Made by a program: the position numbers and the translations under genes
In this document: one piece after another, positions 1-7,480 of the stretch
Layout of the letters: each line of letters starts with the position of its first letter
How positions within the stretch are numbered: position 1 is the first letter of the stretch
Notes under the pieces: model-generated
Database searches by the model: none
Told to the model about the DNA's origin: nothing
Seen by the model: only the letters and a program-made list of their open reading frames with translations
Assembly (NCBI GenBank): GCA_910585355.1
Contig: CAJUDN010000008.1
Coordinates: 33,038 to 56,757, forward strand
From: an uncultured Lachnospiraceae bacterium
GTDB lineage: Bacteria > Bacillota_A > Clostridia > Lachnospirales > Lachnospiraceae
Reading direction: 5' to 3'
DNA length: 23,720 nt

Positions 1-13
1 GCCGGTATGAGCC

Positions 14-35
14 AAAAAGCCCTGCGAACGCAGGG
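14..35 (-). terminator. Second copy of the same terminator, in repeat copy 1
   Basis: The stem and U-tract are identical to those at 227-248, in the same orientation. It would act as a back-up terminator for transcripts arriving from rnhA. Confidence 0.55.
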
Positions 36-226
36 AGCAGGGCGATTTGCGAATACCGGCGGCGACTGCGGGAGTGCGAAGCACGGAGCAATCGACTTTC
101 ATGCATGGGGATGCCTGCATAAGCAGGCATTTCCGTTTCCTCCGAAAGTCCCGGACGGCAGCCGGGAATGAGCCATGCTTGCATGGGCGAATTCACGGAT
201 ATCGGACGGGCAAGCCGGTATGAGCC

Positions 227-248
227 AAAAAGCCCTGCGAACGCAGGG
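227..248 (-). terminator. Intrinsic terminator of rnhA, inside repeat copy 2
   Basis: Read on the minus strand, a CCCTGCG/CGCAGGG stem with a two-base loop begins about 20 nt after the rnhA stop codon and is followed at once by CTTTTT. This is a textbook rho-independent terminator, and it is part of the duplicated repeat module. Confidence 0.75.
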
Positions 249-268
249 AGCAGGGCGATTTGCGAATA

Positions 269-742
269 TTATATACCTGGATCTGTAAGGAGGCCTGTCC
301 CATCGGCCGCTCCCGTGGCAAGTCTGTCGCAGCGCTCGTTTTCCGGATGGCCGTCATGGCCCCGTACCCAATAAAAGCTCACCTGGTGAGGCTCCATGGC
401 CTTTAAAAGTCGCTCCCAGAGATCCACGTTTTTCACCTGCCCGCTCTTTGGCCGCTTCCACTTATTTTTCACCCAGCTTTCAATCCATTTCTGGTTAAAC
501 GCGTCCACAAGATATCTGGAATCCGAATAAAGCTCCACCTCGCAGGGGCGGGTTAACGCCTCCAGTCCCGCAATGGCCGCCATCAGTTCCATCCGGTTAT
601 TGGTAGTCTTCACATATCCGGCGGAAAGCTCCTTTTCATGGAGTACGCCCTTCTGGTCCACATACTGGAGCACTGCTCCGTAGCCGCCCGGTCCGTCGGG
701 ATTTCCACGGGCGGCGCCGTCTGTGTATAATGTCACCTTCAT
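269..742 (-). CDS. rnhA: Ribonuclease HI
   Basis: Cytoplasmic endonuclease that cuts the RNA strand of RNA:DNA hybrids (R-loops, Okazaki primers) using two metal ions. The protein has 157 aa, the usual length of bacterial RNase HI (E. coli 155). The catalytic residues expected from the family are visible: Asp8 in YTDGA, Glu52 in NNRMEL, Asp74 in YSDSRY, His129 in RGHDGHPEN and Asp139 in ERCDRLA. The basic segment WVKNKWKRPKSGQVKN (residues 90-105) matches the substrate-binding basic protrusion. The ATG is preceded by AAAGGA at a rather long 12-nt spacing. It lies downstream of the MBL nuclease gene on the same strand, 167 bp away, with no clear promoter between them. The stop codon touches the repeat/terminator block. 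Confidence 0.95.
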   Translation of the reverse strand: MKVTLYTDGAARGNPDGPGGYGAVLQYVDQKGVLHEKELSAGYVKTTNNRMELMAAIAGLEALTRPCEVELYSDSRYLVDAFNQKWIESWVKNKWKRPKSGQVKNVDLWERLLKAMEPHQVSFYWVRGHDGHPENERCDRLATGAADGTGLLTDPGI

Positions 743-857
743 ATTCTGAAAAAATCCTTTCGTCTGTGCCAGCCGGACGCCCCGCGCTTCTTGTCCGCTG
801 CAGCTGCGTTTTCGTACGGCCCCAGCGCGGTAAACGCGCAGGCCTGTTTGAACCGTT

Positions 858-891
858 ACTGCCCGCCATGGCAGTTCAGACAGCCTCTGAA
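858..891 (-). other. Two small hairpins after the MBL nuclease gene
   Basis: ACTGCC/GGCAGT (858-863 with 870-875) and TTCAGA/TCTGAA (875-880 with 886-891) are adjacent 6-bp perfect stems about 19 to 50 nt after the MBL stop codon. Neither has a U-tract, so a terminator role is weak; processing or attenuation between the MBL gene and rnhA is also possible. Confidence 0.25.
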
Positions 892-909
892 TTGTTATTG
901 TCCGTCACA

Positions 910-2511
910 TTAGAAATCCCACTTGTCGCAGAGGGCATTGACATCAGCGGTAAACTTTTTAATATCTTTATTGGCGCAGTCTTTGTTCTTTCTGATTATC
1001 CGCACTAAGCGCTCGCCTGCAGCCACCAGAAGTTCAAAGATAGTCCTGTTCTCCTTCTGACGTTCCGTCTCTTTGCGGATGGGAATCCCAACCGTCTGCT
1101 TAAGCCATACGCCTTCTGTAAGATCATATACAGAGCCGGAAAACGGAGCATCGGCTTCGTAACCGTATTCTGTTCTTAATTGATTGGAAAAATTCGTGCA
1201 GGCGGCATCATCGCCATGTACCAGAAACACACGGTCCGGCTTTTTCTGGAAGGCCGATAGCCAGGTGATCAGTCCTTCTTTATCGGCATGGCCGGAAATT
1301 CCCTCCAGTTTTTCAATATGAGCCTCCACGTCGATGATTTCACCAAAAAGCCTTACCTCCTGAGCTCCGTCTATGAGGAACCGGCCCAGGGTTCCTACAG
1401 CCTGGTAGCCTGCAAATAAAATCGTACATTCCGAACGCCACAGATTATGCTTTAAATGATGGCGGATACGTCCCGCATCACACATTCCCGCGGCAGAAAT
1501 AATCACCTTCGGCGTCATGTCAAAGTTGATGTTTTTGGAATCCTCGCTGGTAATGGAAAGCTTAAGGCCCGGAAAGCTGATGGGGTTAATCCCTTTCTCC
1601 ACAAGCTCCATGGCTTCCTCGTCAAAACATTCCATGATATTTTTTGAAAACACATGGGTGGCCTCCACGGCTAGAGGGCTATCCACGTAAACATCAAAAT
1701 CATCGTGGCCGACAATCATGTGGTCTTCCTTTATTTTTCTCATGAAATACAGAATTTCCTGCGTACGGCCAACGGCAAAGGCCGGAATCACCAGATTTCC
1801 TCCGCGGTCTAAGGTTTCCTGTAAAATTCTGGCCAGTTCGCCGATATGCTCGTGAGTCCGGTCGTGGGAACGGTCGCCATAGGTACACTCCATCACCACG
1901 TAATCCGCCTCATCAATGTAGCAGGGATCCTTGATTAAGGGCTTGTTTTTATTTCCGATATCTCCGGAAAAGACAATCTTTTTTGAAATCTCCCCTTCCT
2001 CCACCCACACTTCAATGGAAGCGGAACCGAGGAGATGACCCACATCAGTGAAACGGATTCTGATGCCATCCGTGAGGGTCAGAATATCGCCGTAATGGCA
2101 GGGAACAAAATGTTTCAGAACGCCTTCCGCATCGTTTAAGGTATAAAGTGCCTCCACCTCCTGTTTTCCGGCGCGCCTGGCCTTTCTGTTTTTCCACTCA
2201 GCCTCCATTTCCTGGATATGAGCCGAATCCTTTAACATGATATTACAGAGATCGCAGGTGGCCTGGGTAGCAAAAATCTGGCCTTTAAAGCCCTTTGCAT
2301 AAATTAAGGGCAGGAGGCCGGCATGGTCGATGTGGGCATGGGTCAAGAGAACATAATCCACATCGGAAAATGGGATGGGGAGATCTGCGTTTTCATATAC
2401 ATTTCCTCCCTGTTCCATACCATAGTCTACGAGGATATGTCTGCCGCAGGCTTCCAGGTAATGACAGCTGCCGGTTACTTCGTGGTCAGCGCCGATGAAG
2501 GTTATTTTCAT
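910..2511 (-). CDS. Beta-CASP metallo-beta-lactamase fold RNA-processing hydrolase
   Basis: Predicted zinc-dependent nuclease of the MBL / beta-CASP / RMMBL superfamily (COG1236, Ysh1/CPSF73-like), acting on RNA in the cytoplasm. N-terminal MBL motifs: the metal-binding THAHIDHAGLLP near residues 57-68, GHLLGSAS and SGDIGN. The beta-CASP region follows (VIPAFAVGRTQE, then IISAAGMCDAGRIRHHL), then ISGHADKEGL and FLVHGDD as the C-terminal histidine motifs. A charged tail of about 65 aa (KETERQKENR onward) extends beyond the core. ATG at 2511 (533 aa) is chosen because AAGGAGG sits 7 nt upstream; the longer frame from 2529 would run through that site, and MKITFIGAD is a natural MBL start. Exact substrate (mRNA or tRNA ends) is not known. 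RNase J is less likely, because the RNase J C-terminal layout is not evident. Confidence 0.9.
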   Translation of the reverse strand: MKITFIGADHEVTGSCHYLEACGRHILVDYGMEQGGNVYENADLPIPFSDVDYVLLTHAHIDHAGLLPLIYAKGFKGQIFATQATCDLCNIMLKDSAHIQEMEAEWKNRKARRAGKQEVEALYTLNDAEGVLKHFVPCHYGDILTLTDGIRIRFTDVGHLLGSASIEVWVEEGEISKKIVFSGDIGNKNKPLIKDPCYIDEADYVVMECTYGDRSHDRTHEHIGELARILQETLDRGGNLVIPAFAVGRTQEILYFMRKIKEDHMIVGHDDFDVYVDSPLAVEATHVFSKNIMECFDEEAMELVEKGINPISFPGLKLSITSEDSKNINFDMTPKVIISAAGMCDAGRIRHHLKHNLWRSECTILFAGYQAVGTLGRFLIDGAQEVRLFGEIIDVEAHIEKLEGISGHADKEGLITWLSAFQKKPDRVFLVHGDDAACTNFSNQLRTEYGYEADAPFSGSVYDLTEGVWLKQTVGIPIRKETERQKENRTIFELLVAAGERLVRIIRKNKDCANKDIKKFTADVNALCDKWDF

Positions 2512-2572
2512 ACGTTTGCCTCCTTGCATGTCTTTGGTGAAAATCTGACGTATTTCGTATCAATCATCAGAG

Positions 2573-2578
2573 AGTCAA
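2573..2578 (-). promoter_or_regulatory. Weak candidate -35 box for the MBL gene
   Basis: Minus-strand TTGACT lies about 60 nt before the MBL start and 9 bp from the palindromic element. The best -10 (AATACG at an 18-bp spacing) matches the consensus poorly, so this is only a possibility. Confidence 0.25.
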
Positions 2579-2587
2579 AGGGGTGTC

Positions 2588-2752
2588 CCAGAGCGTATTT
2601 GAAAATTACTTTCTGGCAGCTGTGCGTTCCGCTTCGCGGGAGATTGGGCTCAAATGGACGCGGCGCAGCGGGCTGCATTAAGTAAATTTGGGGCAAATAT
2701 ACCGCGAGCGGGGCGTGCAGATGACGGGAATGAATTTTCAAACATGCTCTGG
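2588..2752. repeat. 165-bp near-complete palindromic element (element A)
   Basis: The left end CCAGAGCGTATTTGAAAATT is answered at the right end, in inverted orientation, by CCAGAGCATGTTTGAAAATT. The similarity continues inward through a GC-rich stretch (CCGCTTCGCGG against CCGCTCGCGG) nearly to the centre at about 2670, giving arms of roughly 75 bp with scattered mismatches and one gap. It fills most of the gap between the spoIVA stop and the MBL start and contains no convincing gene. As RNA it would form a long imperfect hairpin. It shares the 13-mer TGAAAATTCATTC followed by CGTCAT with the element at 8968-9132. MITE-like or REP-like origin is inference. Confidence 0.7.
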
Positions 2753-2779
2753 CTGGTTATATGATAATTATACCTCTTT

Positions 2780-4252
2780 TCAGATAATAATGCAAATCAT
2801 TCCTCCGTTGCTGTCATTGATTATTTTTTGCAGGGTATCCTGTAACTTCACCTGGCAGTCTTCTGTCATCTGGGAAATTTTTGCCTGCATGCCGTCCTCC
2901 ACGATCTGCTCCACCGATTTTCCAAAAATGTTTGTCTCCCACACTCCATCCTCTGTGGCCTCGCTGTCTTTTATGTATGCGATTAAATCCTTTGCCTGCT
3001 GCTCACTTCCCACAATGGGCGCGATTTCCGTCTCAATATGAGCCTTTATGAGATTGATGGAGGGCGCCTGTGCATGAATTTTCACTCCATATTTGTTTCC
3101 GTGCCGTATAAGCTCCGGTTCCTCCAGAACAATCTCCGATTTGTCCGGCATCACAATACCGTATCCCTTAAGACGCACCTGGCTCAGGGCTTCCTTCACC
3201 TTCTCGTACTCCCCCTGCATTCCCGATAATTTCGATAAAGTATGGAACAGCTCGTATTCATCCTGAACCGGAAGGCCGGTAAATTCACTGATCACCTGAA
3301 AATAACAGTTGTCATCTGTCTGTACTTTAAGGGATACGGTTCCGTCTGACATTTCCATTTTGTCAATGGCGATTTCCTTTATGGAATTTCCCTCCGGGGT
3401 TAAACTTTGGGGAATAATATCCTTCATCTGATTTACCTTGCCTAAAATTTCCCTGGCATTTTCAATGGCCTCCGTCTTTAAAGGATGGGTATCCGGAAGA
3501 ATTTCCATCCATTTAGGGATATGGAAATCCAGTTCTTTTACGGGAAATTCTTTCAGAACCCTGGCCAGAATGATTTCGATGTCTTCCTTTTTCAGCTGCT
3601 CACAATTCATGGGAAGCACCGTAACGCCGTGGAGCTCCTCCAGTTTCCCCGCCATTTCCCTTGTTTCCTCCGCATAAGGTCTCGCGGAATTTAAAAGCAC
3701 TAAAAAGGGCTTTCCTATTTCTTTTAATTCTTTTATGGTGCGGGTCTCCGCCTCATTATAATCTTCCCGCTTTAAATCCCCAAAGCTTCCATCTCCTGTG
3801 ATGGCAATGCCAATAGTGGAATGGTCACGAATCACCTTTCTGGTCCCGATTTCCGCCGCCTGGGTAAACGGTATTTCATGATCATACCAGGGAGTTTTTA
3901 CCAGTCTTTCCTCCCCGTTTTCTTCGTGGCCTGCCGCCCCCTCCACCATGAAGCCAACGCAGTCAATGAGCCGGATTTTAGCGGTGATTCCATCCTCCAG
4001 CGTAATTTCAGCCGCTTCCTTTGGAATAAATTTAGGTTCCGTAGTCATAATGGTCTTTCCGGCGGCGCTTTGTGGAAGCTCATCGCGGGTCAGGGCCTTT
4101 CCATGGCCCTCCGGCAGCTTTGGAAGCACCATCAATTCCATGAACCGCTTAATAAAGGTGGATTTTCCTGTACGGACCGGGCCCACCACGCCTATGTAAA
4201 TTTCTCCCCCGGTTCTGGCTTCAATATCTTTGTATACATGGAAATTGTCCAT
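2780..4252 (-). CDS. spoIVA: Stage IV sporulation protein A, spore coat morphogenetic ATPase
   Basis: SpoIVA is made in the mother cell, sits on the outer forespore membrane, and polymerises with ATP hydrolysis to form the basement layer on which coat and cortex assembly depend. The protein has 490 aa, against 492 in B. subtilis. The Walker A motif GPVRTGKST is at residues 24-32, close after the typical MDNFHVYKDIEARTGGEIYIG start. The middle and C-terminal domains are complete, ending in the hydrophobic GGMICIII tail characteristic of the family and needed for forespore localisation. ATG at 4252 has an AAGGGGG ribosome binding site 7-8 nt upstream. A candidate sigma-E promoter lies directly in front. 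This gene is direct evidence of an endospore former. Confidence 0.97.
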   Translation of the reverse strand: MDNFHVYKDIEARTGGEIYIGVVGPVRTGKSTFIKRFMELMVLPKLPEGHGKALTRDELPQSAAGKTIMTTEPKFIPKEAAEITLEDGITAKIRLIDCVGFMVEGAAGHEENGEERLVKTPWYDHEIPFTQAAEIGTRKVIRDHSTIGIAITGDGSFGDLKREDYNEAETRTIKELKEIGKPFLVLLNSARPYAEETREMAGKLEELHGVTVLPMNCEQLKKEDIEIILARVLKEFPVKELDFHIPKWMEILPDTHPLKTEAIENAREILGKVNQMKDIIPQSLTPEGNSIKEIAIDKMEMSDGTVSLKVQTDDNCYFQVISEFTGLPVQDEYELFHTLSKLSGMQGEYEKVKEALSQVRLKGYGIVMPDKSEIVLEEPELIRHGNKYGVKIHAQAPSINLIKAHIETEIAPIVGSEQQAKDLIAYIKDSEATEDGVWETNIFGKSVEQIVEDGMQAKISQMTEDCQVKLQDTLQKIINDSNGGMICIII

Positions 4253-4279
4253 AAAAATACCCCCTTGTTATACTGATAG

Positions 4280-4308
4280 AGTATATGCAGGGGGGCTTTT
4301 CTTTATGT
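4280..4308 (-). promoter_or_regulatory. Candidate sigma-E promoter of spoIVA
   Basis: On the minus strand ACATAAA (4308-4302) is followed after exactly 14 bp by CATATACT (4287-4280), close to the Bacillus sigma-E pattern (KMATATT, N14, CATACAMT), with the spoIVA ATG about 28 nt downstream. The -10 is a good match and the -35 keeps the ATA core. Sigma-E control of spoIVA is established in B. subtilis. Confidence 0.6.
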
Positions 4309-4324
4309 CACAGGAAAAAACCTG

Positions 4325-5335
4325 TTACGCTTCCCATGGAAGATCGCTGTGCTCAATCCGCTTATCGCGCATCATCAGATCCGTAACGGCTTCCCTGGCC
4401 GGTTTTCCCTCAAAAAGCACAAGATTTACTTCCTCTACAATGGGCATGGGAACATCGTACTTCTTTGAAAGCGCCAGAGCGGCCCTGGCGGAATATACGC
4501 CTTCCACCACCATCTGGACCTCCTTCATTGCCTCCTCCATGGTATAGCCTTTTCCGATTAAAATACCGGCTCTGCGGTTTCTGCTGTGCATGCTGGCGCA
4601 GGTAACGATAAGATCGCCGATTCCCGTGAGGCCTGTGAAGGTCTGGAACTTTCCTCCCATGGCGATTCCCAGCCGGGCAATCTCTGCGATTCCGCGGGTA
4701 ATTAAGGCGGCTTTGGTATTGTCTCCATAGCCCAGGCCGTCCGCAATTCCCGCCGCCAGTGCCACTACATTCTTTAAAGCGGCTCCAACTTCAATCCCAA
4801 GGACATCAGGACTTGTATAAACCCGGAATACCGGGCTCATAAACACGGACTGGATATACTCCGCCACAGCCCTTTTATGGGATCCGGCCACGCAGGTGGT
4901 CGGAAGGCCGCGGCTTACCTCCTCGGCGTGGCTGGGACCGGAAAGAGCCGCAGGTTCACACTGAGGAATTTCTTCTTTCATAATCGATGTCATGGTAAAA
5001 AGGGTACCCTCTTCAATTCCCTTGGCCACATCCACAATAATCTGCCCCTCTGGGCAGAATTCCTTCATCCGCTTCGCCGTACTCCTTACATAGACAGATG
5101 GCACAGCCAGCACCAACAGATTTTTTTCCTTCATTGCCGTCTCAAGATCCGCTGTAAAACAGATGGAATCCGGAAGCGTCACCTCCGGGAGATTTTTATG
5201 CTTATGGGTTTTCTCCATCTCCTCGATTTCCGATGGAATGGCAGACCATAAGTCCACCTGATGACCGTTGTTGCTTAAAAGAACCGCAATGGCGGTTCCC
5301 CATGTGCCGGACCCGATAACTCCGATTTTTTCCAT
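4325..5335 (-). CDS. gpsA: Glycerol-3-phosphate dehydrogenase [NAD(P)+]
   Basis: Reduces dihydroxyacetone phosphate to sn-glycerol-3-phosphate in the cytosol, supplying the backbone for phospholipids. The protein has 336 aa, normal for GpsA. The N-terminal Rossmann fold starts with GVIGSGTWGTA (dinucleotide loop Gly8, Gly10, Gly13). LSGPSHAEEVSRGLPT, the lysine-bearing VGAALKNVVALAAG and GYGDNTKAALITRG cover the substrate and catalytic region; FTGLTGIGDLIVTC is also typical. ATG at 5335 follows AGGAGGG with 10 nt spacing. It lies downstream of plsY on the same strand; the 132-bp gap is partly a 28-bp tandem repeat. The product feeds the PlsX/PlsY acylation route, so adjacency to plsY is functional. 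Confidence 0.97.
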   Translation of the reverse strand: MEKIGVIGSGTWGTAIAVLLSNNGHQVDLWSAIPSEIEEMEKTHKHKNLPEVTLPDSICFTADLETAMKEKNLLVLAVPSVYVRSTAKRMKEFCPEGQIIVDVAKGIEEGTLFTMTSIMKEEIPQCEPAALSGPSHAEEVSRGLPTTCVAGSHKRAVAEYIQSVFMSPVFRVYTSPDVLGIEVGAALKNVVALAAGIADGLGYGDNTKAALITRGIAEIARLGIAMGGKFQTFTGLTGIGDLIVTCASMHSRNRRAGILIGKGYTMEEAMKEVQMVVEGVYSARAALALSKKYDVPMPIVEEVNLVLFEGKPAREAVTDLMMRDKRIEHSDLPWEA

Positions 5336-5386
5336 GGTTCAGACTCCCTCCTGTTTTTTCACTTGATACCCTCAAAATTTGTTCTG

Positions 5387-5498
5387 TTTTGCGTTTTACC
5401 CCGTATTCTCTTTATTTTGCGCTCTGTCTCATACTTCCTCTGCTTTGTGTTCTGTCCCGTATTTTTTCTATTTTGCCTTTTGGCCCCATAATTTGTTT
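5387..5498. repeat. Four imperfect 28-bp tandem repeats overlapping the 3' end of plsY
   Basis: Units at 5387-5414, 5415-5442, 5443-5470 and 5471-5498 align without gaps. Shared pattern: TTTTGYG, then a TYTG/CCCCGTATT-like core, then a pyrimidine-rich end. A partial fifth similarity lies at about 5367-5386. The last unit encodes the final nine residues of plsY and the third contains its stop codon, so three units are non-coding. The period is not a multiple of three. On the sense (minus) strand the units are purine-rich and lie between plsY and gpsA. Confidence 0.65.
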
Positions 5499-6106
5499 TC
5501 TGTTCCGTTTAACAGACGCTTTACATTGGCTCTGTGACGCCAGACCGCCATAACCATAAGGACCCCGGCCAAACAGAAAAACTCTAATAAATCCCTCTCT
5601 GCCACCTGGTAATCTCCCCGAAGGCCGTAAACCACTATCTGAATAAAAAATGCGGCCACCACAAGAATAGAACCGAGGGACACATATCTTGTGAGAATCA
5701 CAGTGCCAAGAAACAAAGCAGCGCACACCAGGGTCACCCGCCAGTCCATGGACACCAGAATTCCGGCCATGGAGGCAATGCCCTTTCCTCCCTTAAATTT
5801 CAGGTAACAGGGGAAATTATGTCCCAAAACCACGCCAAGGCCCGCGTAGAGCACATACATGTCCACGCTCTCGCTGTCCTTAAAAATCAGCCGTATCAGA
5901 AGACAGGCAAAAACCGTCTTAAAAAAATCGCCCAAAAAAACGATCAGGCCGGCTTTTTTTCCAAGAACGCGCAGGGCGTTGGTGGTTCCAGAATTCCCGC
6001 TTCCATAATTTCTGATATCAATATGATTCATTTTTCCATACAGATAGCCCGTCTGAAACAGACCGAACGCATATCCCACTGCAAGGCATAAGATTCTCGA
6101 CGTCAT
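5468..6106 (-). CDS. plsY: Acyl-phosphate:glycerol-3-phosphate acyltransferase
   Basis: Polytopic membrane enzyme that transfers an acyl group from acyl-phosphate (made by PlsX) to glycerol-3-phosphate, giving lysophosphatidate. The protein has 212 aa, usual for PlsY. Motif 1 appears as YGSGNSGTTNALRVLG (family form GSGNxGATNxxR, here Thr for Ala), motif 2 as GHNFPCYLKFKGGKGIAS, and a motif 3-like RYVSLGSI lies between C-terminal hydrophobic segments. About five membrane helices are visible, including the N-terminal LCLAVGYAFGLFQTGYLYG. The start codon abuts the der stop codon (TAAATG), implying translational coupling. The extreme C terminus (NKLWGQKAK) is encoded by one unit of a 28-bp tandem repeat and may be a recent extension. 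Confidence 0.95.
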   Translation of the reverse strand: MTSRILCLAVGYAFGLFQTGYLYGKMNHIDIRNYGSGNSGTTNALRVLGKKAGLIVFLGDFFKTVFACLLIRLIFKDSESVDMYVLYAGLGVVLGHNFPCYLKFKGGKGIASMAGILVSMDWRVTLVCAALFLGTVILTRYVSLGSILVVAAFFIQIVVYGLRGDYQVAERDLLEFFCLAGVLMVMAVWRHRANVKRLLNGTENKLWGQKAK

Positions 6107-7432
6107 TTATTCTTTCTCCTTCCGCTCGCGGATGATGAATTTCAGGGAAGTTCCACGAAAGCCAAAGGCCTCTCTGATCTTATTTTCCAGATATCTGGTA
6201 TAGGAAAAATGCATCAGTTCTTTGTCGTTTACGAACACCACAAAAGCGGGCGGCTTCACGGCCACCTGAGTCACGTAATAGATCTTTAATCGTTTTCCCT
6301 TGTCGGACGGGGGCTGCTGCATGGCCACGGCCTCTGTGACAATCTCATTTAAGACTCCGGTTGCAATTCTCAGATTCTGGTTTTCCCTGACCATATCAAT
6401 CAGTTCAAACAGTTTTCCCATTCTCTGCCCCGTAAGCGCCGATATGAACACATACTCTGCATAGGGCATGTAGGACAAGGTTTCTTTCAGCTTCCTTGTA
6501 TATTCATAGATGGTCTTATCATTCTTCTCAATGGCATCCCATTTGTTGACCACAACAATGACGCCTTTCCCCCTGTCGTGGGCGATTCCGGCGATTTTGG
6601 CGTCCTGTTCCGTAACTCCCTCGGAAGCGTCAATGACCATGAGCACCACATCGGCCCGCTCCACTGCTGTAACAGTGCGGATAATGCTGTAACGCTCGAT
6701 GTCTCCCTTTACCTTGCTCTTTCTCCGCAGGCCTGCCGTATCAATAAACACATACTCAGTTCCATTATGAACGATTTCCGTGTCCACGGCGTCTCTGGTA
6801 GTTCCTGCAATGTCTGAGACGATCACCCGGTTTTCTCCCAGAAGCTTGTTGATGATAGATGATTTTCCCACATTGGGTTTTCCCACTATGGCGATCCTCG
6901 GCCTGTCGTCCTCCTCATCTCCGTACTGCTCCTGGCTGAAATGTCCGGCCACCTCGTCAAGAAGCTCGCCAAGTCCCAGTCTGGAAGCAGCGGACACAGC
7001 AATGGGGTCGCCAATCCCCAGACTGTAGAATTCATAAATATCATTCCCAAATTTTGCGATGCTGTCCACCTTATTCACCGCAAGAACCACAGGTTTTCTG
7101 GATTTTCTCAACATATCGGCCACTTTGGAATCCGCATCCACAAGTCCCTGTCTCACATCCACAATAAAAATGATCACATCGGCGGTGTCGATGGCAATCT
7201 GGGCCTGTTCGCGCATCTGGGAAAGAATAATATCCCCGGAATCCGGCTCAATGCCGCCTGTATCAATTAGCGTAAAGGTATGGCTTAGCCAGCTGCAGTC
7301 TGCGTAGATTCTGTCGCGGGTCACGCCGGGGGTATCCTTCACAATGGAAATGGCACTGCCAGCCAGCGCATTAAAAAGCGTGGACTTTCCCACATTGGGC
7401 CGGCCGACAATGGCAACTACTGGTTTACTCAT
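6107..7432 (-). CDS. der: Ribosome biogenesis GTPase Der (EngA)
   Basis: Essential double GTPase that assists late assembly of the 50S ribosomal subunit. The protein has 441 aa. The first G domain has GRPNVGKST (residues 10-18), DTGG (58-61) and NKVD (120-123). The second has GKPNVGKSS (184-192), DTAGLRRKSKVKGDIERYS and VVNKWD. A C-terminal KH-like domain follows (about 350-441, with PPAFVVFVNDKELMHFSYTRYLEN). ATG at 7432 follows GAGGAG by about 6 nt. It lies 48 bp after the DUF512 gene and directly before plsY, all on one strand, consistent with a DUF512-der-plsY-gpsA operon. Confidence 0.98.
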   Translation of the reverse strand: MSKPVVAIVGRPNVGKSTLFNALAGSAISIVKDTPGVTRDRIYADCSWLSHTFTLIDTGGIEPDSGDIILSQMREQAQIAIDTADVIIFIVDVRQGLVDADSKVADMLRKSRKPVVLAVNKVDSIAKFGNDIYEFYSLGIGDPIAVSAASRLGLGELLDEVAGHFSQEQYGDEEDDRPRIAIVGKPNVGKSSIINKLLGENRVIVSDIAGTTRDAVDTEIVHNGTEYVFIDTAGLRRKSKVKGDIERYSIIRTVTAVERADVVLMVIDASEGVTEQDAKIAGIAHDRGKGVIVVVNKWDAIEKNDKTIYEYTRKLKETLSYMPYAEYVFISALTGQRMGKLFELIDMVRENQNLRIATGVLNEIVTEAVAMQQPPSDKGKRLKIYYVTQVAVKPPAFVVFVNDKELMHFSYTRYLENKIREAFGFRGTSLKFIIRERKEKE

Positions 7433-7480
7433 ATTTTCTCCTCACTTTATAACTGTTTTGTACCCTCACAGCTATTTCTT

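Larger units (their letters stand above)
1..268. repeat. Composite palindromic repeat block with a duplicated 55-bp module
   Basis: Bases 1-55 and 214-268 are identical direct copies 213 bp apart. Copy 1 is closed by a GCCGGTA / TACCGGC inverted repeat (1-7 and 54-60); copy 2 loses that right end and stops exactly where the rnhA stop codon begins. The spacer holds further palindromes: ATGCCTGC/GCAGGCAT around 109-130, CCATGC/GCATGG around 172-185, and a GACTTTC/GAAAGTC pair that encloses the first of these. No convincing gene is seen in the block. It looks like a mosaic of REP-like modules. That it is dispersed elsewhere in the genome is inference and needs a genome search. Confidence 0.75.

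Noticed and set aside
168..374. Plus-strand reading frame across the repeat and the end of rnhA
   Set aside because: It is antisense to RNase HI and encoded half by palindromic repeat, with no similarity to a known protein.
2512..2529. Upstream ATG at 2529 for the MBL nuclease
   Set aside because: It would place the AAGGAGG ribosome binding site inside the coding region; ATG 2511 is ideally spaced.
2508..2741. Minus-strand reading frame of 77 aa inside element A
   Set aside because: It is produced by the palindromic repeat, has no ribosome binding site and overlaps the MBL start region.
5387..5498. 28-bp repeats as a CRISPR array
   Set aside because: The units are directly adjacent with no spacers, imperfect, and no cas genes are present.
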